Shown here: positions 12,893 to 25,132 of the stretch, one piece after another | Position numbering within the stretch: the stretch's first letter is position 1 | Layout of the letters: each line of letters starts with the position of its first letter | Assembly: GCA_021234155.1 (NCBI GenBank) | Contig: JAJEKV010000019.1 | Coordinates: 21,300,613 to 21,364,612 of the forward strand | Source: Isoetes taiwanensis | Taxonomy: Eukaryota; Streptophyta; Lycopodiopsida; Isoetales; Isoetaceae | Reading direction: 5' to 3' | Length of the DNA: 64,000 nucleotides | Notes under the pieces: model-generated | Seen by the model: the letters and a program-made list of their open reading frames with translations, nothing else | The model's database searches: none | Told to the model about the DNA's origin: nothing | Position numbers and translations under genes: made by a program

Positions 12893-15368
12893 CTATGGCC
12901 CTATCCCCGTCATGCTGGGGTCCAGAATGTGCTGCTGCATAATTGACCCAACCTTGCGTATCCAATCGCATGGAGGGCCAATACCTGCGTGGGGCTGTGA
13001 CTCTCCCTCCCTGTTGACCAAGTCCCAGGTCTTCAATGGTGACCTGATTGTACTAATGGAGTTTGGGACATGTCTGACCAGAGGCAGGAAGCCTTCTATG
13101 CATACATCCTGCACACCAGCAGCGTCTCCCGAGCACAGGTGAGTATCTTCCAGGCTGCACATAACATTCACTTCATCTTCACTATCATGGTCACCTGCAT
13201 GATCACTAGCAACCGGTGTGGTCAATCCACTAACATGCTGAGGTCCAGGGTCCATGTTGAATGATGTTCTCAATATTGGATCCCTGATTGGACTCAACCC
13301 TTGCCTTATCCTCATTCTGTTTCTAACCTCTAACCTTTTGCTCCTCACCTCATCACTCATTGGTCTCTGAAAGCTGAAGACTGCTGCAACTCTTGAGATG
13401 CCCCTGGGGTACATGAGTGCCCTAAGTCTAGCAGTAGAGGCTTCAAATTCTGCATCAGCCTTCTTCCTATTTTCCCTCTCTTCCCTATTATGTTGAGCTC
13501 TCTTGGCAGCCTCCTGTCTTTCCAATTTCCTTCTAGCAGTTTCGAGTTTCCTGGCTGCAACTTGCTCATTCTTTAGTCTTGCTGCCTCAGCCCTCCTAGA
13601 CCTCTCAGCAGCCAAGGCCTCACAGAAGCCATCACTAGAGATGTGCACCCTCCCACTTAGGTCTGGGACTACACCCCGATTCCTTGCCCTCGTGGATTGA
13701 GACTGTTGCATGCAGGCCTGCGATGTCCTCAAGCTGCACACATGCATGTGTTGTTCCCATGTCACCAGATGGTACCACATGTTGCAATGAGGGTCTTAAA
13801 GTTGAATCAATGGCCTGATGTTCCCCATCTGGTGCATCTTCTCGGGGAGATGGATGCACATCATGTCTTTCAATGTCCACATTGTCAACTACATGTTGAT
13901 GCACTTCAATAGGCTCTTGGCCACCATGCTCACCAGCAGGGCGCGGTGCCTCCCATAACTGTTGCAAGTCAGCCACGTTGAATTGCTCCAATTCCTCATC
14001 CTCCAAGTTGGCTGCATTTTCTTGGCCTACACTTTGGATAATCTGCCCATGGGCACTCTACCAAACCGCCACTTTCCCGGCCCGGCTTAACCTTGTCCCA
14101 GCTTGAATGGCCAAATCCCAGCTTGCTCTAAACCCCTCAGCCTTGATGTTGCTAGGTGTCACCCCGATTCAATGGCTCGTGAAATGAGCTCGCAATGTCC
14201 TCCCTCTTCGGTTCACCCTTCCTTTGCTAACCATGTAAGAAGATCTCAATCTCTTGAAAGTCGCCTTGAATGATGCAAAGCATGCAACATCCAAAGGTTG
14301 TAACCTATGTGATGTGGGGTGGAAGTAGGGCAAAATGTATGCCCATTTCCTTAGTCGCCAAAATCACTTCCATCTCCACAAGGCTGCCATGGCCATCCAA
14401 TATTATCGATGTGGCCTTGATGGAGATACTCCACCAGAACCCTAGCAACAAAATGTGACAACCAAGACTTAAACAATTCTCAGAGTCATCCAGGCCGAGG
14501 GTCGCACAAATTGAATTGCCCCTTCCTCACATCCGCAATGTTATCTTGCCTCATCCGAAAATACCCTTGAATATATACAAATTAGGTATCTTAAACCCTT
14601 CAAAGATTTACACATACCGAATGGTCACCCACTCCCTATTGTTCATGACCACCTCATTGACCCTATGCTCCCCTTTCCTCCCTATATCTTCATGCCCTTC
14701 ACCTTACCAAATTGATGCCGGGCCCTCATCAAGATTCCGCATCCTAAAGGCCGAAAAGTTGAACTCATCGTAGATTTGTCTCAGACCAGCATAGAAGTTA
14801 TCCAGATTCTCTTGGGTCATAGCACGCGCCCGAGCGATATCTAGTGTCTCTGCACTTCTTAGTGTAACCTCTGGATGCCTTTGTTTGAACAGCTTCCACC
14901 ATTTACTCCCAGGAACCCCGCGAAATTCTGAGTTGCCCCCCTCCATAGCCATATGTGCTGCCCTTTCCTTGACAGCTGAGAGTGTAACCTCCATTCCCTG
15001 CTCGGCCCTGGAGAGTGCCCAGTTGACTAACTCTTCCTCTTGTAGAGTCGTTAGGATTTGTGGATTACCAGTCTGTTTGTGAGTTATAGGCCATACAGCC
15101 AGTCCCTTATTGTTGATTCCGGGATTCCAGACCTTTTAGATGCCTCTCTAACAGATATATCATACTCACTTACCTCATCCACGATGTCTGCCATTTGATC
15201 TTCAGTCCACTGCCCCCATTTGCTTGGCCTCCTTGGCATTGTGGGAGATGCAGCACTGATTTGTGGTGTCCGACGCTTCCTCCTTGGAGCAGTAACTCTT
15301 TTCCTTGATGTAGGTACTCTGTTACTGGCTTCACCATCGTCTCCTCTCTGACCTCTTGTGGAAACCAT
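12893..15368 (-). pseudogene. Broken pogo/CENP-B-like (HTH-psq + DDE_1) transposase
   Basis: Reading 15,368 leftwards: a basic N terminus; an HTH-psq-like segment (WTEDQMADIVDE ... SKRSGIPESTIRDWL); after a frameshift near 15,090 a CENP-B/Tc5-type HTH (ELVNWALSRAEQGMEVT ... FRGVPGSKWWKLFKQRHPEV); then FNFSAFRMRNLDEG with the first acidic residue. Past several stops, LDGHGSLVEMEVI, GIHFALLPPHIT and, one frame over, LQPLDVACFASFKATFKR give the other DDE_1 landmarks (near 14,250-14,410). A coiled, Arg/Glu-rich C-terminal region follows at 13,360-13,640. Known family role: cut-and-paste transposition at TA sites. All catalytic landmarks are legible but at least three frameshifts or stops separate them, so it is dead. 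Terminal repeats were not found. Confidence 0.85.
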
Positions 15369-15399
15369 GTCTATTATTGTGCTCCTCAAGACCTGATAT

Positions 15400-16140
15400 C
15401 GATAAGCTTGAAATTTGGAAGTGGAAGTTGGCTTTTATTCTGTTAGGAGCCATAGCGGGAGCTTGGTATTCAAATTGGGTTTCGGTAATCGAGTGCTCTG
15501 GAATGGGCGCGAATTCAAGCAAGGGGTGATCAGGACTCTTAACACAGCCACGAGTGGGCAGAACTGTTCCACAATTGTAGACAACAATTACACGACATTG
15601 GGAAGCAGGGCTTCACGCTTAGCGGAGCTCTATTGCACGTCGATGGTCAACAGCTGCACGACAACTGGCAACTGGGCTAACGCATCGCGTAGCTTTGTCG
15701 CGGTTGCTGGTACCAGTTGCACGACACCGGGACACATGGCTGACGCATAATGTCCAGGCCATAACGGCCTCAGGACGTGCACATAACGTCCACGGGCCAC
15801 ACACGTGGTGAAGACGAGAGTCCAACCCACGGTCGAAGGGCCACTCGGCATGCCACATGGCGATGTCGCGTCGAGACGGGGGGGATGGCACGTGCTCCGA
15901 GGGACAGTCACGATACCCTAATGGTTAAGGTCATTTCCGGATATGTTTTTGGCCCCCTTTTTTTTTTTGCTGCTTTTTGCATTTTTCTGTTTTTTTGACC
16001 TATTTTCCGACGAGAGGGGCCGAATAACGAAGGTCTTCCCAGGATCTGAAATTAGAAATTGCCATGCTGCTTATATTTAAGGCTACGGGAAATACACGTA
16101 TTTATAGTGTAGTTTTCCAAAAATCCTTACAAAATTTTAT
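15400..16140. other. No recognised gene; GC-rich patch with repeated CAACTGCACGACA-like phrases
   Basis: Between 15,540 and 15,910 the sequence is GC-rich. It repeats variants of CAGCTGCACGACAACTGGCA and GTTGCACGACACCGGGACA at roughly 65-bp spacing. It lies at the 5' side of the minus-strand transposase relic and may be that element's subterminal region. No gene seen. Confidence 0.35.
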
Positions 16141-16155
16141 AAACAAGATGCTAAC

Positions 16156-16192
16156 GCATCAATGGGTTGCACGTTGGAAGACCCATTGATGC
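16156..16192. repeat. Perfect 12-bp inverted repeat (hairpin)
   Basis: GCATCAATGGGT at 16,156-16,167 pairs perfectly with ACCCATTGATGC at 16,181-16,192 around a 13-nt loop. It lies in AT-rich DNA with no adjacent gene. It could be a remnant of two abutting terminal repeats or a transcribed hairpin; nothing else supports either. Confidence 0.6.
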
Positions 16193-16889
16193 ATCCACAA
16201 ATAGGCACTATTATAATCACCTATATCCATTAAGAAATGTTGTGTTCACATCCATTTCAATGCACATGATGTGAAACATAAACATGTTTATTGCAAAGGT
16301 CCCATACTTTGCCATAATCAGTTATTTGACTTATTTGACTTATTTTCTAGTGTGAAACTTTCATAACCCATCTAAATATACTCTTGCTTCCTACACTCTC
16401 CAAGAATTGCCCTACCAGCAATCCAAAAAATATGAGTGCCTCAAAGGAAAAAATAGTCAATTTTGAAATATAGTTGGGATCACCTCGTAGTTCCCTAGCT
16501 AAGAAAAGTAGCACTTTTGTTTATGGTTGAGATCATTTGAACGTTCCCTAACAATTCAAACTTCTTAAAAATAATCAGTCCGAGAATTTTGTATTTTATT
16601 TCGAGATTTCTATATTCTTCTAAAAATGGACCCCAAATAAGTTGTTCCACCTAGGTTTCTAAAATCTTTCGGCATCTGAACATCATTAACTTAATGAGGG
16701 ATTAATGAAATTCTAATAATCACATTGCTCTTTCAATCAAAGCAAGAAGCTCGAACATCGTCTTGATTCCTAGCCTTCTTATGAAAATTGCATAGAGTAC
16801 ATGAAGCAAGAATACAAATGATCCAAAATTTACAAGGAGCTGCATGGGAAAACAAAGACGGTTTGGGACGTCCAACGAGCTTCTCACAG

Positions 16890-17380
16890 ATTTGATGTAA
16901 CGTTCCTAATCGACAGGCCCTTAACCAACTGAGCATAATTCTCTGGGCATTTATGAGTAGTCGCTTCTACCCATTTATGCCAGTGTCTCAGGAACGCGAC
17001 ACCAAGATCTACTCGAAGGGTCTCACATGGGTCTGTTACAATCTCACATGGGTCTGTTACAATCTCCTCCACTAGAACTATGCTCGTCCTCGAGCATCAC
17101 AAGACCATAGACCACACCATCCCATGGTGTCCAAGACCAAGAATAGACTATCCAATGGTATCCAAGTCATACATGCCCCCATGGAGACTCGAACTCGAGC
17201 CCTCTATTAATACCAAATATAACATTCGTAACCGACATGTCCTTAACTAACTGGACAAAACCATCTAGATGTTTATGAGTAGTCGATTCTATTCATTTAT
17301 GCTGGTGTCTCGAGAACGCGGCACCAAGATCTACTTGAGCGATCTTCCATGGGTCCATTTACATTTGGAAGTACCTTATC
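16890..17380. repeat. Diverged direct repeat of about 170 bp, two copies, with a 22-bp tandem
   Basis: Copy 1 (about 16,899-17,055) and copy 2 (about 17,222-17,355) share ordered phrases: CGACAGGCCCTTAAC versus CGACATGTCCTTAAC, TTTATGAGTAGTCG, CATTTATGC, GTGTCTC and AACGCG, then CACCAAGATCTACT. Copy 1 ends in a 22-bp tandem, TCACATGGGTCTGTTACAAT, seen at 17,025 and 17,043. Sequence to the left of copy 2 contains a B-box-like CTCGAGTTCGAGTC on the minus strand. Confidence 0.55.
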
Positions 17381-17399
17381 AGAGATTCGAATGTTTTAT

Positions 17400-20170
17400 A
17401 ACATGTTTGGAGCATTCCAAGCAAGAACATCTCTGATAGTTACGCTGTTTCAGTCGGGTTTCCCCCCTCTTCCCCACCCCCACATAAGGCTGGAATGGAC
17501 GCTTAGGATTGTGGGATGAGCTAAACCTGTCGGTTAAGATGTAGATAGCTACAAGTATCTTGGTGTAAAATTTTGCAAGAATACACTCTGGAACAATGTA
17601 TCACCAGCATGTGACTGCAAATTGGAGAGCACTTCATGCAACGCAAAATAATTGTTTCAAATTAGTGTTTGGTCACGAAATGCACACTTGTTTCGGGCTT
17701 TGGCAGAGTATGTTTTACTGTATGTTTTTAAAGTGTGGGGCAAAACCTTATGCAAAATCAAAACCACATTTCGAGCTCATTAGAGTGGACAAACTGAGAG
17801 AACATGCCACTTCCCTATTGGGGTTTAGTGCATCTGTGCAGTGAATGTCTATTTTTTCTTTTGGGGGAAGTTTCATGGGACATCAGCTCCATTTAGACAG
17901 TGAGCTTAGCATATCAAGTAGTTCTAGCACTCTAAAACTTAAACCCTGCAAAATATGTAGGTTTAGGTTTTGGTACTCTTCCCTACCTCTAAATGCTCGA
18001 GAGCTTGCGTGCAAGATTTCTTCGAGAGCCTGAAGAGAGACCCCAAGAGTGAGAACTAAAAAACCCTCACTAGACACTAGTTCCAAAGTTGCCCCTTGGC
18101 GATGGCTCGTAACAAAGGGACATCGTGCAACTAGACATGCCAAAATGCAGGACGATATGGTTTGGAAGCCCATTGGGACTATTGGAGTTGATCTTGGAGA
18201 GGCGGCACCAATTATCACATATAGAGGGTCAAACCTTAACGTCTAGACGCTTTTGTCCAGTTGGTTGGGCACGATAATTAAGGTGTTGTATCAAATGATA
18301 TCAGAGCCAAGTCTCGAGTTCAAGTCTGAATGGGAGCATCCCAATGGGAAATTGCCTCATGGGCGAATAGTGTAAGTCCATATGCTCGAGAATTGATATG
18401 GTTAGGGAGCCCATGGGGACCATTCGAGTAGATCTTGGGGAGGCGGCATCTAATTATCACATATAGAGCCTAATTATCACAAGGGTCAAACTTCAACATC
18501 TAGATGCTTTTGCCTAGTTAGTTGGGGTATGAATATTAAGGTGTTGCATCAAACCTCTAATGATAACCAACACACCAAAAGGGCGGATCTTTAAGGAAAT
18601 TTTTATCCAATGGAACCCAACCTTCCAGGCTTTATCCCATAACCCACAAATCATATCAGTTCCTTCCCTTCTGGGGATGCTTGCCCTCAAGCATGTGGAA
18701 CATACCAATGTTGCCACGAGGAATTGAACCTTAGCTCTAATACCAAATGTTACGCACTAGCACCTTTAGTGATAACCAACACACCAAAAGGGCAGATTCT
18801 TCAAGAAAATCTTTATCCAATGGACCCCAACCTTCTAGGCTTTATCCCATACCCCACAAACTATATCACAAGAATCCCAGTTCAACTGCACAAAAGGCCA
18901 GAGTTATCTTAGGGCACATGTTTGTGGAGTTCAAATGCCCCGAATGCTATGTTTAGACCAGAGCACAATGCAAGGAGTGCATTTGTGTGAAAGGTTGGCT
19001 AGTTGCCCCAGCGAGTTGAGTTTGGGCTTGTTGGTCATAGCAATTGGTTTCTAAAGTAAATTGGATGCTTTGGACTCACATACGAAGTCGAAAACTGCAT
19101 TTCAAACTAGAGTGGCCAAAGTGGGGGAACACATCATTTCCCCGTTGTGCCCCATTGTAGGAAAAAAGAAAAAATTGGGGCTTGGATCCATGTTTTCTTT
19201 CCAGAGATGTTTCGTGGGACATGAGCTACCATTTGAACAGTGCGATTACAAATGAAGTGTTTTTGGTGCCCCGATACTTAAACCCTACTATATCTATAGG
19301 TTTAGATTTTGGTAGCCTTTCTTGTCTTTGATGGCGTGCAGGATTCCCTCGAGGGTCCAAAGAGAGACCTCAAGAGAGAGAACAAAAAAAAAACCATTCC
19401 TAGGCACCAGTTTCAAAGTTGCCCCGCAATGGCTCGTAACAAGGTGGGCATTGTGCGACCAGGCATGCCAGCAGCATAAGACAACTAGTCGATTTTGCAG
19501 TTGCATTTAGGAAGCCAGAGTTACCCTAGGAGACATGTTTGAGAAGTAGATGATTACGTAAACTTGCAGATTGCCAAATACATGCTATGTTTAGACTAGT
19601 GCATTAGTTAAGAAGTGCATTGAGTGAAAGGTCGACTAGTTGCTCCTAACGAGTCGATTTTGACTTTGTTGGTCATAATAGTTGGCCCTTAGAGCAAATT
19701 GGATGCTTTAGATTCATCCCAAAGTCAAAACCATCACGACGAAAGCCGACATCTATCTATCCAAACTGTCACCCTTTTCAAACTATCGCTCTTCATGGAC
19801 GGATGGATTGAAGTTATGTTGTTGGTAGTGCTCCCAGGTAGTCCTACTTATAGCGTTTTCCTGCTTAGATATTTGTCTATCTGAGTTTTAAGAGTGAAGA
19901 TAGCCATGCTTTTTGTTGAAGCTTTGAGCTTCGCTCTGTTTATGGGTAGACACAAAGGGGGTTTTAATAAGGCTATGCTAATTAGGATGGAAGAAGAGAA
20001 AATGAAGTTCGGGAAGTGGAAGACATGAGCTACCATTTTTTGGAACATTATTTGGGACATGAGCTACCATTTGATTAGTAGAATTAGTAGATACAGTGGG
20101 TTTGCTGCCTGTACTTGGATCCTAGTAAATCTGTATGGTTTAGGTTTTGATAGTCTTCCCCACCTCAGAA
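17400..20170. repeat. Three degenerate large direct repeats (about 600 bp units)
   Basis: Units at about 17,640-18,240, 18,950-19,510 and 19,590-20,180 share ordered blocks. These include GTTTAGACNAG, AGTTGNCCC with GAGTNGA, TTGTTGGTCATA, AAATTGGATGCTTT, CTTAAACCCT, TAGGTTTAG with TTTTGGTA, TTCCAAAGTTGCCCC and GGCTCGTAACAA. Divergence is high and each unit lacks some blocks, so these are old duplications or related fragments of one element. No open frame persists through them. Confidence 0.55.
18555..18872. repeat. Direct repeat of about 105 bp, period about 213 bp
   Basis: GATAACCAACACACCAAAAG begins a block at about 18,560 and again at about 18,771. Each is followed by GGGC(G/A)GAT, ATTTTTATCCAATGGA or AATCTTTATCCAATGGA, CCAACCTTC and GGCTTTATCCCATA. 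Between the copies lies TTGAACCTTAGCTCTAATACCAAAT, a phrase also met in weaker form near 17,195. This suggests a repeated Pol III or LTR-type fragment. Confidence 0.6.
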
Positions 20171-20179
20171 GTGGTCGAG

Positions 20180-21150
20180 AGCTTGTGTGCAATTCTGTAC
20201 AAGAAATAAAAGCATGAAGAATTGAACCGACAATGCCATTAATCGAGACTACTTGCTTCTCTAGGCATAATGCACAATCCCTAAGAACCATGCATTATGT
20301 CTAGGGACTACTCCCATGCACAAGTGATCATGCATATACATGCATATGAAAGTATCGTTTTCCTTTAATGATAAATACATGCTCAGTAGTTTCATACAAT
20401 GCAACTATGACAATTTAGATCCATACGTAATATGTAATGGCCTTATCATATCTCATGTTCAACCATCAAGTTGTCTCCTTGTCGTGCATGTCTTTCCTTT
20501 GCACATTTTGCCATCATCTTCTACATATCATTTTCATGTAATAGTTCTTCATACTCCTCCAGGTTTACATAGAAGTATTGATCAATACATATCTCTTGTT
20601 GTAAAGAGCAGCATTCTCATTGATGTCTAAGAAAAATATCCCATTGTTACGTTCTTTTCCTCTTCAATAGATTCATCTTCATTTATTGTTGTTGAAATCT
20701 TAACATCATCGATGCCTCCTCCCACACGTCCATGGCCATTTTCCATCCCTCAACAACATCTATGCCTTCTCCTCCTCCATCTTCAACTTCATCCATACCT
20801 CCTGGGTCAAAGCACGTTGTAGTGGATCACTTGGTATGCCCCTCCTATCCCCCCTTTTTGTGGTGCGAAGCTGGCACCAAATTGTGCCGTGACGTAATGA
20901 TTGCCAAGAATATTATAGTAAGTGCCAAAAATAGTATAGTAACTGCCAGGTTTAGTTTCGGTGACTCAGTTCAAATTTCAACCAAACAGATGGGAAGGAT
21001 TTATTCCGAGACTCAATTTAAAATCCAAATAAACAGATGGGAAGGATTTATTCTGAGGAAACGCACCTCCAACACTTTATTCAGCAGTAACAGAGTCTTT
21101 TTCCTGCCCAAGGATATTGGATGCTGCATTAGAAAAGAAATCAGATAAGT
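20180..21150. other. No recognised gene
   Basis: A 138-codon frame at 20,732-21,148 (+) starts with a low-complexity Ser/Pro region and shows no domain. A 36-bp phrase with AACAGATGGGAAGGATTTATT occurs twice (about 20,985 and 21,030), which accounts for part of that frame. I do not call a gene. Confidence 0.3.
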
Positions 21151-21152
21151 TT

Positions 21153-21758
21153 TGTAACGATCCTGGCCACTTGATGGGTCAGTATACGTACTCATGTGCG
21201 TATATGCATGCTTGACATGCATGTAAGGTAGAACATGCATAGAAGATGGAACATGCATGCAAGATAGGACATGCATGCAACATGGAGAGCATATAAGCAA
21301 GAGTTATTTTTGGAGAGCTTAGTGGGGATTGAAGACGTGAAGGTTTTTGCAAGAGAAGGCAACTTGGAGCATGAAGGCAAAGAAGGATTGCACTGGGAGG
21401 ATTGGCGGATCAAGTGAGGATGCCAGAGCTTGGGAACGGCATCAAATATTCTTCCATCAGGTGGGGTTTGGTTCCAATAGGATTTCATGAGATTGCATAG
21501 GCTGCCAGGAATAGATTCGATTTGCACATGCTACTATGCTATTGTTAAAATTGTGGCCTGATAAGAAATTATGTGGATAAGATTGCTATGAGAAGGTCTA
21601 GAGTAAGCCAAAAGTAACCATGATGAATCTGACTGTTAAGCATGGACTGCAACAACGGTTTTTCCCTGCAATAGAGTCATCACAGAAGGAGCTAGAACTT
21701 TTGGAGGCATCCTAATATGACCTGGAACAGGCCAATTTGGCATGCTAACTAGGGGTCC
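21153..21758 (+). repeat. LTR-like repeat, copy 1 (TGTAACGATCC family)
   Basis: The segment starts TGTAACGATCCTGGCCAC and is closely similar to 34,432-35,079 over its whole length, with a few indels (a 37-bp block after GGCATGCTAA is absent here). TGTAAC at its start mirrors the GTTACA that ends the 32.7-34.2-kb repeat, as expected for the inverted ends of an LTR. It holds several ACATGCATG motifs near its left end (21,205-21,285). No purine tract precedes it, so this is probably a solo or truncated LTR. Confidence 0.6.
21205..21285. promoter_or_regulatory. Cluster of CATGCATG (RY-type) motifs in the LTR-like repeat
   Basis: ATGCATGCTTGACATGCATG, AACATGCATAG, AACATGCATGCAAG and GACATGCATGCAAC follow one another within 80 bp, and the same array recurs in the second copy at 34,482-34,562. 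CATGCATG is the known core bound by plant B3-domain (ABI3/FUS3/LEC2-type) regulators. A regulatory role inside this LTR is inference. Confidence 0.4.
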
Positions 21759-21759
21759 T

Positions 21760-22720
21760 TTTCTTGTATACATTTGTTGTTTTCATAATGATGTGAGCTT
21801 AGAATTTGGGACAAGGCATCAAGTTCTAATGTTGCAACTAGCCTACAAATTGATTTCACATTGGACTCTCCATGGTTTCCTATTATGTTCCCTCATGGCA
21901 TCTTGCCTAAGGTCATTCAAGATTTTATGAAGATACTTAAAGATTCTCATTTCCCACAACGATGCTCAAAATTTTCCTAGATAACCCATGGGCATATATA
22001 TATATATTGCATGTCTAACATATAAAATCTAGAAGTTCGAGATTTTCATTAACATTTCTCAACATCTATCAACACTCATGAAAATATGCACTTTGTATAG
22101 TGTGCAATTCAAGCTCTAAGAGATTTGTGACGTGTGAAATTGGTAAATCTGTTTGCATCACTATTAATTTCAAAGGCAAGTAGATGATGAAATTTACATT
22201 GCAATTGAGCGTATGTTAACCTTATCCTTAATTTGTGCCTCATTCCCTCATTTCTTATAATCGCTCATTCTTGGCCATAGATGCAGGGAATATTCTCCAA
22301 GATATTCCCTCTCCATCATCTTGGCCCGTCCGTGGAAAATAAGATGGGGTCAAACCCTCTTTTCCACGTCACACTATGATTTGGGGATAATGGTCCCCAA
22401 GTCAATGATTTCTAAGAGATTGACTTGATTTAATAATAATAATATTATTATCATGATTCGTTGGACCCTAAGGGTCATGAAGCAACAAGTACAATGAATA
22501 GCGCCTATTGTTGTTTTAGGCTAAACAGATTACATTGATTTACAAAAAGGAAAGATGCAACATGTCAAAGTGGTTGTTCATTAATATGAGGTCTGCTCAT
22601 AATCGACCTGAATGTGTAGTACATACAACACAAGCACATCAAATGTGTTATGCTTCATAAACTGTGTACATCAACAAAATCTCAAACAACACTACCATAA
22701 CTCGGCACTCCATTTCCATC
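21760..22720. other. No recognised gene
   Basis: AT-rich sequence with a (TA)n run at about 21,998 and the palindromic AATAATAATAATATTATTAT at about 22,434. No coding or element signal. Confidence 0.3.
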
Positions 22721-22726
22721 TCACAT

Positions 22727-22977
22727 CAACAACTACACAACAATTGTGCTGCATCACAATAGCAGCATATCATATGTCATCTGCTGCCCACAAACAATAG
22801 ACCAAGGAAAATATATGTGCATCAACAGATGCTCAAATACCCCTGCCATGCCTAGAAACGCCTACATAACAACAACTACAGAACAACTGCGCTACATCAT
22901 AAGAGCAGCATATTACATGTGATGTGCTGCCCACAAACAGTAGACCAACAAGAACCTCTGTACATCAACAAATGCTC
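22727..22977. repeat. Tandem duplication, about 110-bp units, period about 140 bp
   Basis: AACAACTACACAACAATTGT, GCAGCATATCATATGTCATC, CTGCCCACAAACAATAGACC and CATCAACAGATGCTC recur in order as AACAACTACAGAACAACTGC, GCAGCATATTACATGTGATG, CTGCCCACAAACAGTAGACC and CATCAACAAATGCTC. Similarity is roughly 85% by eye. A third partial copy (CATCAACAAAATCTCAAACA) may precede at about 22,670. Confidence 0.65.
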
Positions 22978-22999
22978 TGTTTTTCGCCCTTTTCCTCAT

Positions 23000-25127
23000 T
23001 CCCAAGCTGCTGCCGGACTTCAACTACAAGATCTGACATAGCCAGACTTCTTATCCATCTAAAATCATACATAAATGTGGACATGTAGCTCAAGTGCTCA
23101 AATGGCATCTTCTCGCTTCTATCTGGTTTGCATTTGCTAAGCAGCCTGCAAGATCAAACAGAGATATGAACAAACTATTCTGTTTCTCAGCTGTTTATTC
23201 TCCCTTTCGGGATCTGAGTATGGAGCAGCTACACCCCATAGCATGCAGATGCACCAAGAGCGAAGAACCAGAGCTTCCTGCCTATAGAAACATTTCTTCA
23301 CATCTGGGCGCTCCCTATTCGACTCATATGCCTAAAATCAGCATAAGGCAACCTCTGCCACAGTAAGAATAAGAATAAGAAGAAAGCTCTGTGACAACAA
23401 GAAAAACCTCAGCACAAGATCACTAGTTCTGGCACAATAAGAAAATTAAGAAAAGCCACGGTAAGAATAAAGGATGCTACATAGAAAAGGACTGTCGGAG
23501 GCACTCGGCCATGAGTTGCCAGAAGAACGCCACCATGGCCACGCCGCCATGCCCTGCCGCACCAAACTGCCAGGAACCCTACCTTCCAAAGAAAGAAACC
23601 CGGATGGTGCTCCACGATAAGAAACTCTGCCCATAAAAAAAAAGAAGACTATGGAATTCCCAAACCCCATATGCTGACATCAGCATTCTGCGGATTTCAC
23701 ATACCAATACGCTTTCCAACCTTGCTAAATCTTATGTAATAAACTACCCTTGCAACATTTTGGAAACCTAATCACTAGAACCAATTGTTATCACAGGGCT
23801 TTTAAAATTAAATATGATAGCAAAACGGTGGACATTTGCTGCCATTTTCAACACACATCAGATTTTAAGGCAGTCAAAGGTTTGTTTTCAACCATTGCAA
23901 CAGAAAATAATGAAATCGTGAAGACACTCTGCTCTGTAGCAAATATCTTGCTCTATCTGCGAGCACTGAGAAGAGCATTCCACTGCAAAGAAATACATGA
24001 ACTTTCTTAAGTTAAGCTTATCTTCATGAGCCCAAAATTGTGATCCCCAAGCTTTGAAACAGCATAAGGGGCATGATTCACATGGATGCATATATCGTGC
24101 ATGCATCGCGTGGCTACTATTCATATGACACAAATAGGTATGGCCCAACAACCTCGTTCGCTTTCTGTAACATAAGGATTATTCATATTACTTGTCTTCA
24201 TAACACTGCAACACTGGTTCTTAGTAGGGCCCAAGAATATATTGCCTAAAATTCTAGTTTAACAGTGCTTTAATACAATTTATGATGTTGGTTTAGAATC
24301 TTTATCGTTGCTGTAGCATATAAGCTAGCATGACGATCAATTATGTCATCTTCAGAGAAAGGGACCTGCAAAGTAAATCCTAATTTTACTTTCTTCTTAG
24401 AACGACGTTAAAATTCATGCTTGGAAAATATCTTTGAATTGCTGTTCTGGGATAAGAAAAGCCTGATAGTAGTGCCACTGTATGTGCCAGAAACAAATAT
24501 AACTGCAAACATTCACTAACATGCATGTTGTATAGGCCAGATCAATAGCGAACTATTTCTGACACTACAATCTGCATAAATTGGTGACAATCTTAGCACA
24601 AATTCCCGTTGCTTGCAAGCGCAAACCCAAGCTAAGATTCCTTTCTCCTGGAAGTGCAAACTCAATCTTAGGTCCACTATTTTCCTGTAGAAGGTCCAAT
24701 CCTTGCTGCTTCAGCGGATTCTCCAGACTCACTCCAGATGATGAAGTAGCATCCTTGTCTTCGACTATTTTTTGCAACTTGTGTAGCAGGGCAGATTGCC
24801 ATTCCAAAGTCAACCCAAAAGCCCCATTTCATATTGATGAGTATGGATATATAGTTCCGAGAGACTGAAATTGGCTTCTAAAAATTCAACCCAAAGTTGG
24901 AAATGGCAGGCCATTCATGCCCATGTGAGATACAAATACTTAATCCATAGGGCAATATCAATCTGCATAAAAAATAGCACAATTTGTAAAACAAAGTGAC
25001 AATACCTTTTATATGCAGTGTCAGGAAGATGAGTGGGAAACGAATAGCCCAGCTGCCTCAAGGTCAAGAAAAAAGGTTGTTCAAAGCAGCTACATCAAAA
25101 TATTCTGGAACTTGAGCAACAGAAGGA
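23000..25127. other. No firmly recognised gene; possible minus-strand exon at 24,565-24,813
   Basis: The minus-strand frame ending at 24,565 (82 codons, including LENPLKQQGLDLLQENSGP and LPGERNLSLGLRLQATG) looks exon-like in composition. It lies on the same strand as the exon-like stretches right of the LTR element (29.5-30.0 kb). I do not recognise the family. The rest of the interval shows only short frames and simple AAGAATAAG-type runs. Confidence 0.3.
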
Positions 25128-25132
25128 ATCGA

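Noticed and set aside
12736-13700. Plus-strand frames over the transposase C terminus
   Set aside because: Shadows of the minus-strand coiled-coil region.
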